A stretch of 64,000 nucleotides of DNA from Opitutaceae bacterium (GCA_016795545.1 JAEUGX010000034.1:17092-81091); one strand, 5' to 3'. Numbered from the stretch's first letter, positions 1 to 9,418 are shown. Numbers and translations: made by a program. The notes: generated by a model from the sequence alone, not told the origin.

Positions 1-1
1 G

Positions 2-511
2 GGGCTCGACCCGCGGACCAATCGCGACGAGATCCGCGCGCTCATGCAGACCACCCAGGAGGAGATCGATGAATCCATCCGCGCCACCCTGGGAGATGCC
101 GCCTACGCCGAGTACAAGAACTACGAAGCCACCCTGCCCCAGCGGGCAATCGTCGACCAGCTGGCGCAGCGCCTGAGTTATTCCTCCACGCCCCTGAACG
201 ACTCCCAGTCCCAGCAATTGATCGCCCTCCTCGCCGCCGCAAACCCCGGCAAGGTCAACGCCGGCCGCACGGGCAACGTGATGCTGCAGGCCTTCGCCGG
301 CCGCGGTGCGCAGGTGATGGGTGGCGGCACCACGATCAGCGACTCGGTCATAGCCCAGGCACAGGGTGTCCTCACCCCCCAACAGCTTTCCGCACTGCAA
401 AGCCTCCAACAGGAACAACAAGCCAGCGCCCAGCTGCTGCAGGAGCTGCGCAATAACCGCGGCAAAGGCGGGCTGCTCCCCGCAGTCAGCATTGCCCCGG
501 GCGGAAATTAA
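2..511 (+). CDS. Unrecognised protein, C-terminal part (5' end outside window)
   Basis: The reading frame is open to the left edge of the window, so the N-terminus is missing; the first in-window ATG is at 44. I do not recognise a family with certainty. The visible 169 residues are mainly helical and very rich in Gln and Ala. They include a TLPQR segment, an RLSY segment and a late LTPQQLSALQSLQQEQQ stretch that resembles the LTxxQ style of periplasmic Spy/CpxP-like helical proteins, but this is only a resemblance. The end of the protein is Gly- and Pro-containing and probably disordered. The next gene starts 440 bases downstream, so this is the last gene of its transcription unit. Confidence 0.6.
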   Translation, partial: GLDPRTNRDEIRALMQTTQEEIDESIRATLGDAAYAEYKNYEATLPQRAIVDQLAQRLSYSSTPLNDSQSQQLIALLAAANPGKVNAGRTGNVMLQAFAGRGAQVMGGGTTISDSVIAQAQGVLTPQQLSALQSLQQEQQASAQLLQELRNNRGKGGLLPAVSIAPGGN

Positions 512-951
512 GCCGATACAGGCTTATACAGCCGAAGCGATAATCCACTCGGGCGTGCCGCCAGCAGGAGTCTGACCATTTCCCAGAGAGGATCAGCCTC
601 GGCCGATCTCTGCCTCCCGGGCAGGGGGGCTACGGGGAGAAAAGGGAAACCGCGGACGGCACGAAAGGACATGAAGGGTGGAAATCTTTTCCTGTTTTTC
701 TGAGTTCTCCATCCCTTTAACTACGGCCCCCTAGACGTAACGTGCACTTCCCCGCTACTCGGTGTCTGCCTGCGAGAGCCTCTCCCTCCCCTGTAGATTG
801 CTTATAAGACGACGGCGGGTTCAGCCGAGCGGCGGATAATAAATACCTTCGGCCTATGCGCTCCCTTGATTAAGGAGGCACGGTTCTATTAGAGTTTATT
901 TGATTTTAGTCGCCTCCCCGGCAACCCAAACCTGTCGGCATTCATCCCATC
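512..951. other. Intergenic region, 440 bp, no gene found
   Basis: No convincing coding frame or structured RNA is seen. It contains a purine-rich stretch around 640-690 followed by a pyrimidine-rich one to about 720, similar in style to other intergenic stretches in this window. A TTAAGGAGG sequence near 869-877 lies about 75 bases ahead of the next start codon, too far to be its ribosome binding site, and no ORF of useful size starts just after it. Confidence 0.5.
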
Positions 952-1956
952 ATGAGTCAAGTACCTCACCACATTTTGATCATTGGCTGCGGCTCCATCG
1001 GCGAACGGCACCTGCGCACTTTTCTGGCCACCAAGCGCGCACGCATCACGGCCTGCGACAACCGGCCGGCCATCCGTCAGCAGATGACGGAAAAGTACGG
1101 TGTTCCCGCAGTCGCCGACTGGCAGGCCGCCCTGGCCGACCCCTCGATCACCGGAGCGGTGATCGCCATGCCGGCTCCGTTGCATGTCCCGGCCGCCATC
1201 AAGCTCCTGGACAGTGGCCGCCATGTCTTGATCGAGAAGCCTCTGGCGCTCGACCTCACCGGTACCGACCAGCTGATTGAAGCCCGGAATCGCTCCCGTC
1301 GACATGCGGTCGTGGCCTACGTCTACCACACCATTCCCTCGGTCAAGGCCGCCCGCGAATTCCTGCTGTCCCCGAATTGCCCGTTCGGTCCAATCAAACA
1401 TGTGGCTGTGAGCAACGGACAGCATTTCCCGACTTACCGTCCGGCCTATCGTGAAATTTATTATCGTGACCACGCCCAGGGCGGCGGCGCGATCCAGGAT
1501 GCGCTTACCCACCTGGCTAATGCCGTCGAATGGGTCCTAGGGCCAACCAAGCGTGTGTATTGTGATGCCGACCACCAGGTGCTCGAAGGGGTGACCGTGG
1601 AAGACACGGTGAATGTCGCGGCCAGGAATGGTGGGGCGATGGTCAATTACGCCCTCACCCAATTTCAGGCTCCGAACGAAAGCCGCATTGATTTCCACTG
1701 CGATACCGGCTCCGTGCGGGTCGAAGTCCACAACCAGCGCTGGGGCACGATCAAGCGCGGCGATTCCGACTGGACCTGGCACGCCGCCCCCGTGGCCGAG
1801 CGCGACACCCTCTTTATCGCCCAGGCCAATGCTTTTCTCGATGGCTGCGAAGGCCGCCCGCAGGACCTCTGCTCGCTCGAGGAAGGCATTCAAACCCTGC
1901 GCTTTAATATCGCAGCCCTGAAGTCCTGGCGCACTGGCCAAGCCGTAGTGCCCTGA
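952..1956 (+). CDS. Gfo/Idh/MocA-family NAD(P)-dependent oxidoreductase
   Basis: The 334-residue protein opens with a Rossmann dinucleotide-binding fold carrying GCGSIG at residues 12-17. The family's EKP motif (K96 the probable catalytic lysine) falls inside LIEKPLAL at 93-100. A GGGAIQD...THL segment around 177-185 matches the substrate-side motif of the C-terminal alpha/beta domain. Members oxidise or reduce sugars, inositols or related polyols using NAD(P); the substrate cannot be read from the sequence. The length is typical of the family. There is no signal peptide, so it is cytoplasmic. The start ATG has no Shine-Dalgarno motif. It converges with the secreted-protein operon to the right and has no obvious pathway partner nearby. 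Confidence 0.9.
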   Translation: MSQVPHHILIIGCGSIGERHLRTFLATKRARITACDNRPAIRQQMTEKYGVPAVADWQAALADPSITGAVIAMPAPLHVPAAIKLLDSGRHVLIEKPLALDLTGTDQLIEARNRSRRHAVVAYVYHTIPSVKAAREFLLSPNCPFGPIKHVAVSNGQHFPTYRPAYREIYYRDHAQGGGAIQDALTHLANAVEWVLGPTKRVYCDADHQVLEGVTVEDTVNVAARNGGAMVNYALTQFQAPNESRIDFHCDTGSVRVEVHNQRWGTIKRGDSDWTWHAAPVAERDTLFIAQANAFLDGCEGRPQDLCSLEEGIQTLRFNIAALKSWRTGQAVVP

Positions 1957-1994
1957 TTCGGCGGCGCCACCCAATCCGCGCAAGCGGAGTCCGG

Positions 1995-2954
1995 CTAAGG
2001 GGGCATCCGTCCGATCGCTTGCGCCTGGTCGGGGGCAAACTCCAGATTGTCACTGCCGTCCGCATTCAAGGCGTAACGGAATGTGACCTGGGTCCCCTCG
2101 CCCTTCGTCCAGAAGAAATTAAAGTCACCCCGCACGACTCCATAGAGGGCCCGGCGCACGCTTCCGTCTGGTTCAAGTTCACTACGTACACGAAAGAGGT
2201 AGTGGGTTTCACCCGTGAGGTCGTTGTCATGACGGAATTGGGCGCCCTCGCGTGACTTGGTCCAAGTCAGTGTCGGTTGATAGCCAGTCTTTGGAGCCGC
2301 ATACGGAAAGGGAAACTGAGAGCCTCTCCGTAACGGAAAATTCACCCGAATTATTCCATCACCTTCCCGACTGAAATTAAGCGTAAGCGAATAGGCGTAA
2401 TGTTGATCCGACTTCGCTTCGCCTGTCCCAAGAAACTGAAAATCCGCTTCCTTCCCACGTCCGTAAGGCTGCACCCAGTCACCAATCTCAAGATCATATC
2501 CAATCGGCCGATCGCCTGGAGGAATCTGTAATCTCTGTTCATAACGAACCCGACTGGCGGTCGGATTCCGTACCGGTTTGAGTTCGAGGACTAGTTGCTG
2601 CTCAGCGGACGCGAAGCTCCGAATGCCCTTCTCTGTCGTAAGCGATCGTTGGGGGCCCGAAGTGAAATAGTAACCCTGTTTACCTACACCAACGGTGTAA
2701 TCCTGACGGGCCGGACCCGACACCTCTGCCATTCCGTGCAGGTCGGTCAGCGATTGGACCGCCACGTCCTGGCCGCCTTCCTCATACCGCGGAAGGGACA
2801 AGTAGACAGTCGCACCCTCGACCGGAACACCGTCAGGATCGACCACTTTTACCCTGACCGAAACCGACCGGATCGGCAGGAGGTCGGAAACAGCTCCGTA
2901 CACCTGACAGTACAAAAGCGTTAAGGTGAACGAGAGAAGCAAGGTTGGATTCAT
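1995..2954 (-). CDS. Exported protein with an Ig-like / carboxypeptidase-regulatory-type domain
   Basis: The start at 2954 puts a clean signal peptide (hydrophobic stretch, cleavage near QVYGA) at the N-terminus of this 319-residue protein; longer versions of the frame add only Arg/Pro-rich shadow sequence. After the signal, a VxVRVKVVDPDGVPVEGATV segment at about 28-50 is typical of CarboxypepD_reg/Ig-like beta-sandwich domains. The rest is beta-rich, with many aromatic and charged strands, and I do not recognise it. It is the third gene of a leftward operon, 79 bases after the hydrolase gene, and all three products appear to be exported. A surface or periplasmic carbohydrate- or protein-binding role is plausible but not shown. 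Confidence 0.65.
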   Translation of the reverse strand: MNPTLLLSFTLTLLYCQVYGAVSDLLPIRSVSVRVKVVDPDGVPVEGATVYLSLPRYEEGGQDVAVQSLTDLHGMAEVSGPARQDYTVGVGKQGYYFTSGPQRSLTTEKGIRSFASAEQQLVLELKPVRNPTASRVRYEQRLQIPPGDRPIGYDLEIGDWVQPYGRGKEADFQFLGTGEAKSDQHYAYSLTLNFSREGDGIIRVNFPLRRGSQFPFPYAAPKTGYQPTLTWTKSREGAQFRHDNDLTGETHYLFRVRSELEPDGSVRRALYGVVRGDFNFFWTKGEGTQVTFRYALNADGSDNLEFAPDQAQAIGRMPP

Positions 2955-3033
2955 GCGATGGACGTGAATGCCGCGAAGGCTGAATCGGCGGTGGTGCGGT
3001 TTCTGAATACGGCAGGACGCGGGAAAGCTTGAG

Positions 3034-6000
3034 CTAAGGGGCAGCGTGCAGGCTTCCGTGCTCGACCATGGTTTTGAACAAAGGATGCACGTACGTGTAA
3101 GCGACGTTGATCCAGTCGCTGTGACGCCAGTTCCTGGATTCGGGGCTGGTCTGGCGAGATTGCGGCCAGCCATTCCGGAAACCGCTGCGATCGCTCGGCT
3201 GAAAATCCGTATTCATGTCGAAATTTCCCCGAAAGGAGTGGTCGGCAAAACGAGCGGACGGATTGCTGCCCAGTGCGAACGAAAGCGCGGGCAACCCTTC
3301 GGCCAAACATTTCGCCTTGGTCACGGCTTTGGCAGCTTCATCGCTGGCGGCGGCGTCGCTGACCGCGGCGTGCAAGCGTTCCCCCGTGTAACCCGGATAA
3401 AAACCATCGGACTCCCGTGCCTGGAATCGACGAAAGAACGGCTTGCCTGGCAGGAGGGTGCTTGGAACCGAATCCTCGCGGGCCTCGGAGGAGGATCGGT
3501 TGCGCGGTGCGACATAACCGAACGAGCCGGGCAACAGGTGGGGCGTGGGCTCGATCTGCCATTCGGGATTGAACCCCCACCCGCCGAATCGGGACCGAAA
3601 CAGATCAGCCGCCAGTGCCGCACCGCCTTTGTTCTTTTCCTGCGAAACCCAGGCATGCCGGCCGCCGGAGAGAAGCGGCTCCAGCAATGGGGTGCCGTCG
3701 TCGTCTGGATTGGCCAGCACTTCCTCTCCCGACGAATAGAAGTTCGTCCCGCAGTCGAGCCTGGCGAACACCTCGCTCCAGGTGAGCCGGCTCCGTGCGT
3801 CGCTGGATGGGAAAAGCCGATGCCAATGCGTCGACCACAAGCGTTCATCGTAACCCTTCCAGGCGGAATGAGCCATCAGCGCCTTGCTGGTCCCGGTGAT
3901 TGCCGAGGATTCGACCGCCTCCAAAGGCAGGGCCGCATTGAGCGCGCAATAGGCGACGACTCCGGGCGGCCTAGCCGCCGCAAGCCAGCGATCCGTGCGG
4001 GAGGGATCGCGCTCATGCGTCAGGGCGACCTGCGTCACCACGTTACCAAGGCTGTGGGCCACCACCGCCGTGGGCCCCTCCAGGGTCTCGAGGTAATCCC
4101 TGAAAGCCGCGGCCTGCGCCCAGGCGTGGCCCACATTCCGATGATAGTCCGGCGTGGCGCCCGCCGGCGCCGGCCCCTCGCCCTGCCCGTCGTCTCCACG
4201 CCAAAGTAGGGCGTGGAAGCGCGCCTGGGATCCCGCCCAGTAGAAACGCTTGAACGCCTCCGCGGCCCAGCCGCGAGCCTGGTAGGCGTTCACGTTGTAA
4301 CCATGCACAAACACCACGTTCCTCCGGCTGCGCTCAGCGACGAAGGGATCATTGGGCGCGGCAGTCGTGCCCGGCTTCCCCAACTCAAAGCCCGGCCCGC
4401 GGTTGTCCAAGGCGATCGGCGTGCCCTGCGCCAGCGACCTGACATTGTGGTAGCGGTACATCGACTCCACCGGATCGATCTTCAACTCCAGCGACTGAGC
4501 GGCGATCAGCTCGTCGCCATGAAGCAGCTCCAGCACGAGCGGCATGCGCGTCGGACGCGAGGCCTCCACCAAGATGACTCCACCGCCCACCTCAATCAGC
4601 CGCTCCATAAATGCCGGCGAAGCCTTTGCGAGATCGATGCCCGCAGCCGTAATCCTGACCACCTCTGCCCTTCCTGCGCCACGATCGAGCCCACGGCCAA
4701 ATCCCGACTCCAGCCGCGAGACCGGACCATGCAAGGGCTCGAACCCCTCGCTCCTCACGAGGTTGGTAAAGACCACGCCCAAAGCCTCGTCTGCATGCCT
4801 CAAGCGGTAGGTATATTCGGCGGAGCGCGGTGAAAAGTTGTCCAGCAATGGTTTCAGCTCCAGGCACACGGGAAAAAAATCGACGAGGTCACGGATTCCG
4901 TCCACTTGCTCGTCCCAAGCATCCCGCAGGGAAGAGTCCGAAGGCAGCGGCACATCGTCGCTCGACCCGGCCTTCAGGTCACCCTGGTCGTTGTCGTCAT
5001 TCGCCCAGAAACGGTACGGCCGCATCGGATCCGTCGAGTCCTGCATGCTCTCAGACGTGAGGGAAATAAGCCCATCCCGGTTGGCATCGACTGCCGGTGG
5101 CTCGTCGAAGAGCCACGCCGTATATTCCCCATCTCGATTTCCCTGCCAAACAAAGGAAAAGGTCGGACTCGTGTCGCCATCCCGTGACCACTCCCTCTCG
5201 GTGTAGATAGGACGCTCTGGATCATCCAAGGGAGTAAAGATCTCAAACCACTTTACCTTTCGCGTGCGGCCTGCGGGGGCGAGGATGCAGTATTCCGCCT
5301 GAGCGGAATAGGTATCGAACTGGAATCCACCCGGTGGCAGCGCAACCCAGTCGTCGGTGTGATTCTGGAAATACCCGGGCCTTTTCGCCTCTTGGCCGAC
5401 TTGCTCGAGCGTCACCTCGAACGACTCCGTATAACGCAACGGCTCACCCGACACGTTCACGCCCTCCCGGGCCAGTTTCCAGCTGGCCTGGGTGTCCGAT
5501 AATACCTGGCCGTATTCCGCCGCAAAGCGGAGGTAGTTGGCGCGCTGAGCCGTCCAATGCTGGGAAAAGTCAAACCGATCTTGGGCAGCAAACGACCAGT
5601 AGCGTGGATCCTCGTTGGTGATTCGCCAGAGCGATGGATTGGCCGCATCGAAGACTGCCGACAGGGAGTAGCTGCCATCACCTTCGGGAGCGCCCGCGAG
5701 CGTACGCTGCCAGTGGAATTGCAGGTAGCGGTTGGTCGAATCGGACGCGAATCCCTGCACACCCGGCGTGCCCATTGACTGTTCGGGCACATACGACGAA
5801 TACGTCACCCGCGAGAGCCAGGTCAGAGTCGTTACGGCTTGCTCGTTCGCATCCGCGGGATTGGTCCCAAGTGCCTGCTCTTGTCCGTCGGGTATTCCAT
5901 CTCGATCCGAATCCGCGTGGTTCGGATCCGTACCGGCAAGCCATTCCTGCCGATTCCGCATTCCATCGCCATCTGGATCTTCCTCCGGATTCTCGCCTGT

Positions 6001-6219
6001 ATGACCATAGTGCTCCCGTTCCCAGGAATCGGGCAGGCCATTGCCGTCGGCATCGCTCCCCCCTTCCTGAGCATCCGGGCCGGCATGAACGAGCGACCAA
6101 CTGCGGGTTTCGCCGCCCGAACTTATCTCCACCCGCGTGACGAACTGGGCCGACATCCAAGCAGCTGGAAAGCTGATGCCGGTAACGATCAAGGCCGAGT
6201 GCTTGCGCAGTTTTTTCAG
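3034..6219 (-). CDS. Large exported protein: Asp-rich calcium-type repeats plus a C-terminal alpha/beta-hydrolase domain
   Basis: I place the start at a CTG (6217-6219). It follows a GGAGG at good spacing and gives MKKLRKHSALIVTGISF, a standard signal peptide; ATG choices upstream add unlikely sequence, and the next internal ATG cuts the signal. The 1061-residue product has thrombospondin type-3/EF-hand-like repeats at about 55-125 (DADGNGLPD, DPDGDG, DSDRDGIPD). A long region of unknown fold follows, then an alpha/beta-hydrolase core with VVFVHGYN near 636 and AHSLGN near 720. The nucleophile elbow is thus AHSLG instead of GxSxG. Similar hydrolases include lipases, esterases and acyltransferases; the substrate is unknown. 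The start lies one base after the upstream gene's stop, indicating translational coupling. Confidence 0.7.
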   Translation of the reverse strand: MKKLRKHSALIVTGISFPAAWMSAQFVTRVEISSGGETRSWSLVHAGPDAQEGGSDADGNGLPDSWEREHYGHTGENPEEDPDGDGMRNRQEWLAGTDPNHADSDRDGIPDGQEQALGTNPADANEQAVTTLTWLSRVTYSSYVPEQSMGTPGVQGFASDSTNRYLQFHWQRTLAGAPEGDGSYSLSAVFDAANPSLWRITNEDPRYWSFAAQDRFDFSQHWTAQRANYLRFAAEYGQVLSDTQASWKLAREGVNVSGEPLRYTESFEVTLEQVGQEAKRPGYFQNHTDDWVALPPGGFQFDTYSAQAEYCILAPAGRTRKVKWFEIFTPLDDPERPIYTEREWSRDGDTSPTFSFVWQGNRDGEYTAWLFDEPPAVDANRDGLISLTSESMQDSTDPMRPYRFWANDDNDQGDLKAGSSDDVPLPSDSSLRDAWDEQVDGIRDLVDFFPVCLELKPLLDNFSPRSAEYTYRLRHADEALGVVFTNLVRSEGFEPLHGPVSRLESGFGRGLDRGAGRAEVVRITAAGIDLAKASPAFMERLIEVGGGVILVEASRPTRMPLVLELLHGDELIAAQSLELKIDPVESMYRYHNVRSLAQGTPIALDNRGPGFELGKPGTTAAPNDPFVAERSRRNVVFVHGYNVNAYQARGWAAEAFKRFYWAGSQARFHALLWRGDDGQGEGPAPAGATPDYHRNVGHAWAQAAAFRDYLETLEGPTAVVAHSLGNVVTQVALTHERDPSRTDRWLAAARPPGVVAYCALNAALPLEAVESSAITGTSKALMAHSAWKGYDERLWSTHWHRLFPSSDARSRLTWSEVFARLDCGTNFYSSGEEVLANPDDDGTPLLEPLLSGGRHAWVSQEKNKGGAALAADLFRSRFGGWGFNPEWQIEPTPHLLPGSFGYVAPRNRSSSEAREDSVPSTLLPGKPFFRRFQARESDGFYPGYTGERLHAAVSDAAASDEAAKAVTKAKCLAEGLPALSFALGSNPSARFADHSFRGNFDMNTDFQPSDRSGFRNGWPQSRQTSPESRNWRHSDWINVAYTYVHPLFKTMVEHGSLHAAP

Positions 6220-6232
6220 GCTAGCGTCCCTC
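6208..6232 (-). promoter_or_regulatory. Shine-Dalgarno and CTG start coupled to the upstream stop codon
   Basis: On the minus strand the last codons of the upstream gene contain CAGGAGGGA, then its TAG stop (6223-6221), one base, and the CTG proposed as start (6219-6217). A strong GGAGG is unusual in this window, where most genes have none, and this supports initiation at the CTG. Confidence 0.5.
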
Positions 6233-8590
6233 CTGTTTGACGAAGACCGTGGCCACCCCGTCGGGGCCGGTTCTGACCGCGATTGATTTCCGGGCCTGTC
6301 CATCGGCCGACTCGGAGAGAGAATGGCCTCCCTGTTGCACGTGAAAAGACACCGGGGCGCGCACCAAGGGATTTCCCCTGGAATCAACCACCCGCACCCT
6401 CAACCCATGATCGGCATCCAGTCGACCATTCGACGCCTGGTCCGTCTGGATTTCAGGAAACCGAGCATCAAAATAATCGGTCGGATCGGTGCCTTCGATG
6501 AACTCCAAGAAATTATTCCGTCCGTCTTCGTCGAGATCCAGCCTCGCGTCATCTCCTCGCGGATTGAGTCCGAACCGCCGCTCCCAACCGTCGTGCAGGC
6601 CATCGGCATCCGTATCGACCCGCGCAGGATCCAGCCCCAGGTCGATCTCCATGCGATCGGTGAGGCCATCCCCATCCGAATCAACGACGCGGGGATCCGT
6701 ATTCCAGGCAAATTCCTGGAGGTTGCTCAACCCGTCCCGATCCAGGTCATCGTCGCGGTCAAATGAATTGGGCGAGAGTCCGTGTGTGGCTTCCCATTCG
6801 TCCTCCATTCCGTCCGTGTCGGCGTCCGCAAACAACGGGTTCTCTCGCCCAAAGTAAAGATCATCGAGCATCGCCGCCTGCGTTTCATCGCCTCGCAGGC
6901 TGAACCGGGTGGCGGAAATGTCGGGCCCCGTTGAGAAGCCCAGTCCCGCGGCGCCGAGCACGCCCTCGCTGAAAAAGTCCCATCGCCGGGCGTCCTGGTC
7001 GAGCCGCAACGTGACCCTCGTCCAACCGAGGCAACGACCGTACGGGTCCAACGGCAGACGGGCACGGGTACGCCGCCAGGCATCCGCCGATCCCGCGCCC
7101 TCGCAAACCCACCACCAGGCCTGATCGCCCTCACCCACCAGCGCCCACCGTGCGGCGCCGGCATCGAAGCGCATTGCCTCATTCACGTTTTTTCCCGCGA
7201 CCGGCCGCACCCAGAAATCGAGGAACCAAACTCCACTTTCGGTCGGGGAAGGCAGTGTCCGATTGACCGACAAGGCCGGCCTCGCTCCGGGAATCAGCAT
7301 CGACTGGGTGCCTCTGAAAGAGTCGCTGGCTGTCACCCCAGTATCACCGTCTGCGCTCCAGCCACGCTGCCCCGAAAGCAATCCCGGAGCGTATCCGTCG
7401 GCAGGCTCAAAATGAGTCAGCCACGGCAATCCAGCCGTCACCACGACACTCCGCACGGCGGACTGGGTGGCTGCGCCCAGAGCGTCGACAGCCCGCGCCG
7501 AGCACAAGTACACGCCCTCCTCAACCCCCTGCCAGATCAGGCGAAAGGGCGGCGCCGTCAGAACTCCCAGGAGAGACGTGCCGGCAAAAAACTCGACCCG
7601 GCTGATGATTCCATCGGGATCATTAGCCTCGGCAACGAGAGCGACATCTGCCGGAGCAACGTTCTCTTCCACGGGAAGGAGCAGTTTAACTTCAGGCGGC
7701 AGGTTTTCCGGGCTCGGCGAGTGAGCCACGACGCGGGCTTTGCGTTCCACCTGAAGGTGACGGCAAATCAAGCCTCCGATGAGGCGGCTGCCGGGCTGCA
7801 ACTCGACCCGGCTCTTCGGGGCAACAATCCGGCCATAGAAACGTCCGTCTTCGCCCAATTCGACATCACCCCGGGCAACCCGGACCTCCAGCCAGTCGGG
7901 ATGTTCGGCCTGACCGGCGGTTCCCTCGACCGTGAAACCGCGTGCGACCGTGATCTCCACCGGTCCGCGCACGCTCACCCGGCTGGGTCCGGAAGCCTTC
8001 AGTTCCTGAAAATGATACCGAGCGGGCACGACCGATCCCGGGATCCCCAGGACCAAGCTGTTCCGGCCCTGGACGGCGAATTCGCCGTAATGACCCGGCG
8101 GAACCCGCACGTCCCCGGCCTGGCCTGAGACGATCAGATTGCGCACCGTCGAGAAATCGCGGATCTCCGCAGACGCCCGATTCAGGGTCATACTTAGCTT
8201 CCCCAGCTTGCCCTCAGACGCGCTGACTTCCGGCAATGCCACCCCGTCGGTCCGTATTACCAGCCGTCGGACATGCGCGCTGCCGTTTAGCTGGATCGTA
8301 TAGTCGGACGGACGCTCACTGCCTGTTCCTTCCCACCATTGCCCAATCTGACCACGCCCCTTCTGACGAACCCGCGGGCGGCCTGGAACGATCAGATCAC
8401 CCAGGATGATTGCATCCCCCTCAAGCCTGACCTCTTCACCGGTCATCATCCGAATAGTTCCATCGACTGTGCCCGCGATTCGCGGCGCGTGGTGAACGAG
8501 GATTTCCGCTCCGGCCGTCCCGCTCAACGCTGCCGGGAGGAAGGCGAGCATCCGCATCAGGGCGGAGAGGGGAAAAGCGGTTGGGCTCAT
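6221..8590 (-). CDS. Exported multidomain protein with Ig-like (Big_9-type) domain and Asp-rich repeats
   Basis: The start at 8590 gives MSPTAFPLSALMRMLAFLPAALSG, a signal peptide ending near GTAGAE; a TTG start at 8686 would add a long Arg-rich extension. The 789-residue protein has an N-terminal beta-rich region of repeated 'DAIILGDLIVPG'-like strands. A bacterial Ig-like domain lies at roughly 313-387 (ANDPDGIISRVEFFAG, typical of Big_9). A jelly-roll-like segment follows, then three or four thrombospondin type-3-like calcium repeats at about 587-710 (DADTDGMEDEWE, DSDGDGLTDRME, DTDADGLHDGWE). A final Ig-like VRVVDSRGNPLVRAPVSF strand set ends the protein. This architecture suits a surface or secreted adhesin or scaffold. 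It is first in the three-gene operon. Confidence 0.7.
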   Translation of the reverse strand: MSPTAFPLSALMRMLAFLPAALSGTAGAEILVHHAPRIAGTVDGTIRMMTGEEVRLEGDAIILGDLIVPGRPRVRQKGRGQIGQWWEGTGSERPSDYTIQLNGSAHVRRLVIRTDGVALPEVSASEGKLGKLSMTLNRASAEIRDFSTVRNLIVSGQAGDVRVPPGHYGEFAVQGRNSLVLGIPGSVVPARYHFQELKASGPSRVSVRGPVEITVARGFTVEGTAGQAEHPDWLEVRVARGDVELGEDGRFYGRIVAPKSRVELQPGSRLIGGLICRHLQVERKARVVAHSPSPENLPPEVKLLLPVEENVAPADVALVAEANDPDGIISRVEFFAGTSLLGVLTAPPFRLIWQGVEEGVYLCSARAVDALGAATQSAVRSVVVTAGLPWLTHFEPADGYAPGLLSGQRGWSADGDTGVTASDSFRGTQSMLIPGARPALSVNRTLPSPTESGVWFLDFWVRPVAGKNVNEAMRFDAGAARWALVGEGDQAWWWVCEGAGSADAWRRTRARLPLDPYGRCLGWTRVTLRLDQDARRWDFFSEGVLGAAGLGFSTGPDISATRFSLRGDETQAAMLDDLYFGRENPLFADADTDGMEDEWEATHGLSPNSFDRDDDLDRDGLSNLQEFAWNTDPRVVDSDGDGLTDRMEIDLGLDPARVDTDADGLHDGWERRFGLNPRGDDARLDLDEDGRNNFLEFIEGTDPTDYFDARFPEIQTDQASNGRLDADHGLRVRVVDSRGNPLVRAPVSFHVQQGGHSLSESADGQARKSIAVRTGPDGVATVFVKQEGR

Positions 8591-8643
8591 GGAGAGTTGG
8601 CCCGCGAGCACCCTACGCGAACGCAGGCCCAGGCGCGGCAGGG

Positions 8644-8664
8644 AAAAGCGCCTCAGTTGAGGCG
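8644..8664 (-). terminator. Intrinsic terminator after the response-regulator gene
   Basis: Read on the minus strand: CGCCTC-AACT-GAGGCG followed by CTTTTCCC. The six-bp GC-rich stem and short U run lie between the response regulator's stop and the start of the secreted-protein operon, so they would separate the two units. The U tract is short. Confidence 0.45.
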
Positions 8665-8719
8665 GTCGTAGAAGGCCGGCCCGCAAGTGGCCGCCTTGGC
8701 GGGCGGCGGCTGGGTTTAG

Positions 8720-9418
8720 CTAGTCTATCGCGTGGCGGTAGCCGACGCCGTGAACGGTGACGATGGTCTGCGGTTGATCGGGGCGCGGTTCGATCTTCTT
8801 ACGCAGCTGCGCCACGTGCTGGTCGAGGGTGCGGGTGGTGCCGAAGAACTCGACGCCCCAGGCCGCGTTGAGGAGCGCATCGCGGGTGAGGACCTCCCCG
8901 GGATGGGCGGCGAACACCTCCGCCAGCTTCATCTCGCGCGCCGTGAGCGACGTGCTGCGTCCGTCGAGCGTGGCCGTGAACTTGCGTCGGTCGATCTCGG
9001 CCGCGCCCAGCCGGAAGACCGGCGGCAATTCCTTGGGGGCCGGACCCGCGGGCCGCGCCCGGCGGAGCAGCGCCTCGACCCGCGCGAGCAGCTCATGCAC
9101 CCCGAAAGGCTTCAGCACGTAGTCGTCGGCGCCGAGTTTGAGGCCCACGACCTTGTCGACCTCCTCGCCTTTGGCGGTGAGGAACAGGATCGGCACGCGG
9201 TGCTCGGCCTTCCGCAGTTCGCGGCAGACATCGTAGCCACTGCGCTGCGGCATCATGACGTCGAGGATGACGAGGTCGTATTTCGCCTGGGGGAAAAGCC
9301 GGAGCGCCTGGGCCCCGTCGCTGGCGGCAGTCACCTCATACCCGTCGCTTTCCAGCGTGGCGATCAGGCCCAGCCGGATATTGGCGTCGTCTTCCGCGAT
9401 CAGGAGGCGTGCTTTCAT
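8720..9418 (-). CDS. OmpR/PhoB-family response regulator
   Basis: The 232-residue protein has an N-terminal receiver domain with the acidic pair E9/D10-D11, the phosphoacceptor D53 (in LVILDVMMP), T81 and K103 (VLKPF). A winged-helix DNA-binding domain follows (TSLTAREMKLAEVFAAHPGEVLTRDALL... GTTRTLDQHVAQLRKKIE). This is the OmpR/PhoB architecture, whose members bind tandem direct repeats with an 11-bp period. Its ATG overlaps the last four bases of the histidine kinase gene, so kinase and regulator are a cognate pair with coupled translation. The 11-bp GTCA repeats at 12677-12720, ahead of the first gene of this operon, are its likely target. Whether the signal is phosphate, envelope stress or something else cannot be read. 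Confidence 0.92.
   Translation of the reverse strand: MKARLLIAEDDANIRLGLIATLESDGYEVTAASDGAQALRLFPQAKYDLVILDVMMPQRSGYDVCRELRKAEHRVPILFLTAKGEEVDKVVGLKLGADDYVLKPFGVHELLARVEALLRRARPAGPAPKELPPVFRLGAAEIDRRKFTATLDGRSTSLTAREMKLAEVFAAHPGEVLTRDALLNAAWGVEFFGTTRTLDQHVAQLRKKIEPRPDQPQTIVTVHGVGYRHAID

Noticed and set aside
868..877. TTAAGGAGG as the ribosome binding site of the oxidoreductase gene
   Set aside because: It is about 75 bases away from the ATG at 952, and no short ORF follows it at proper distance.
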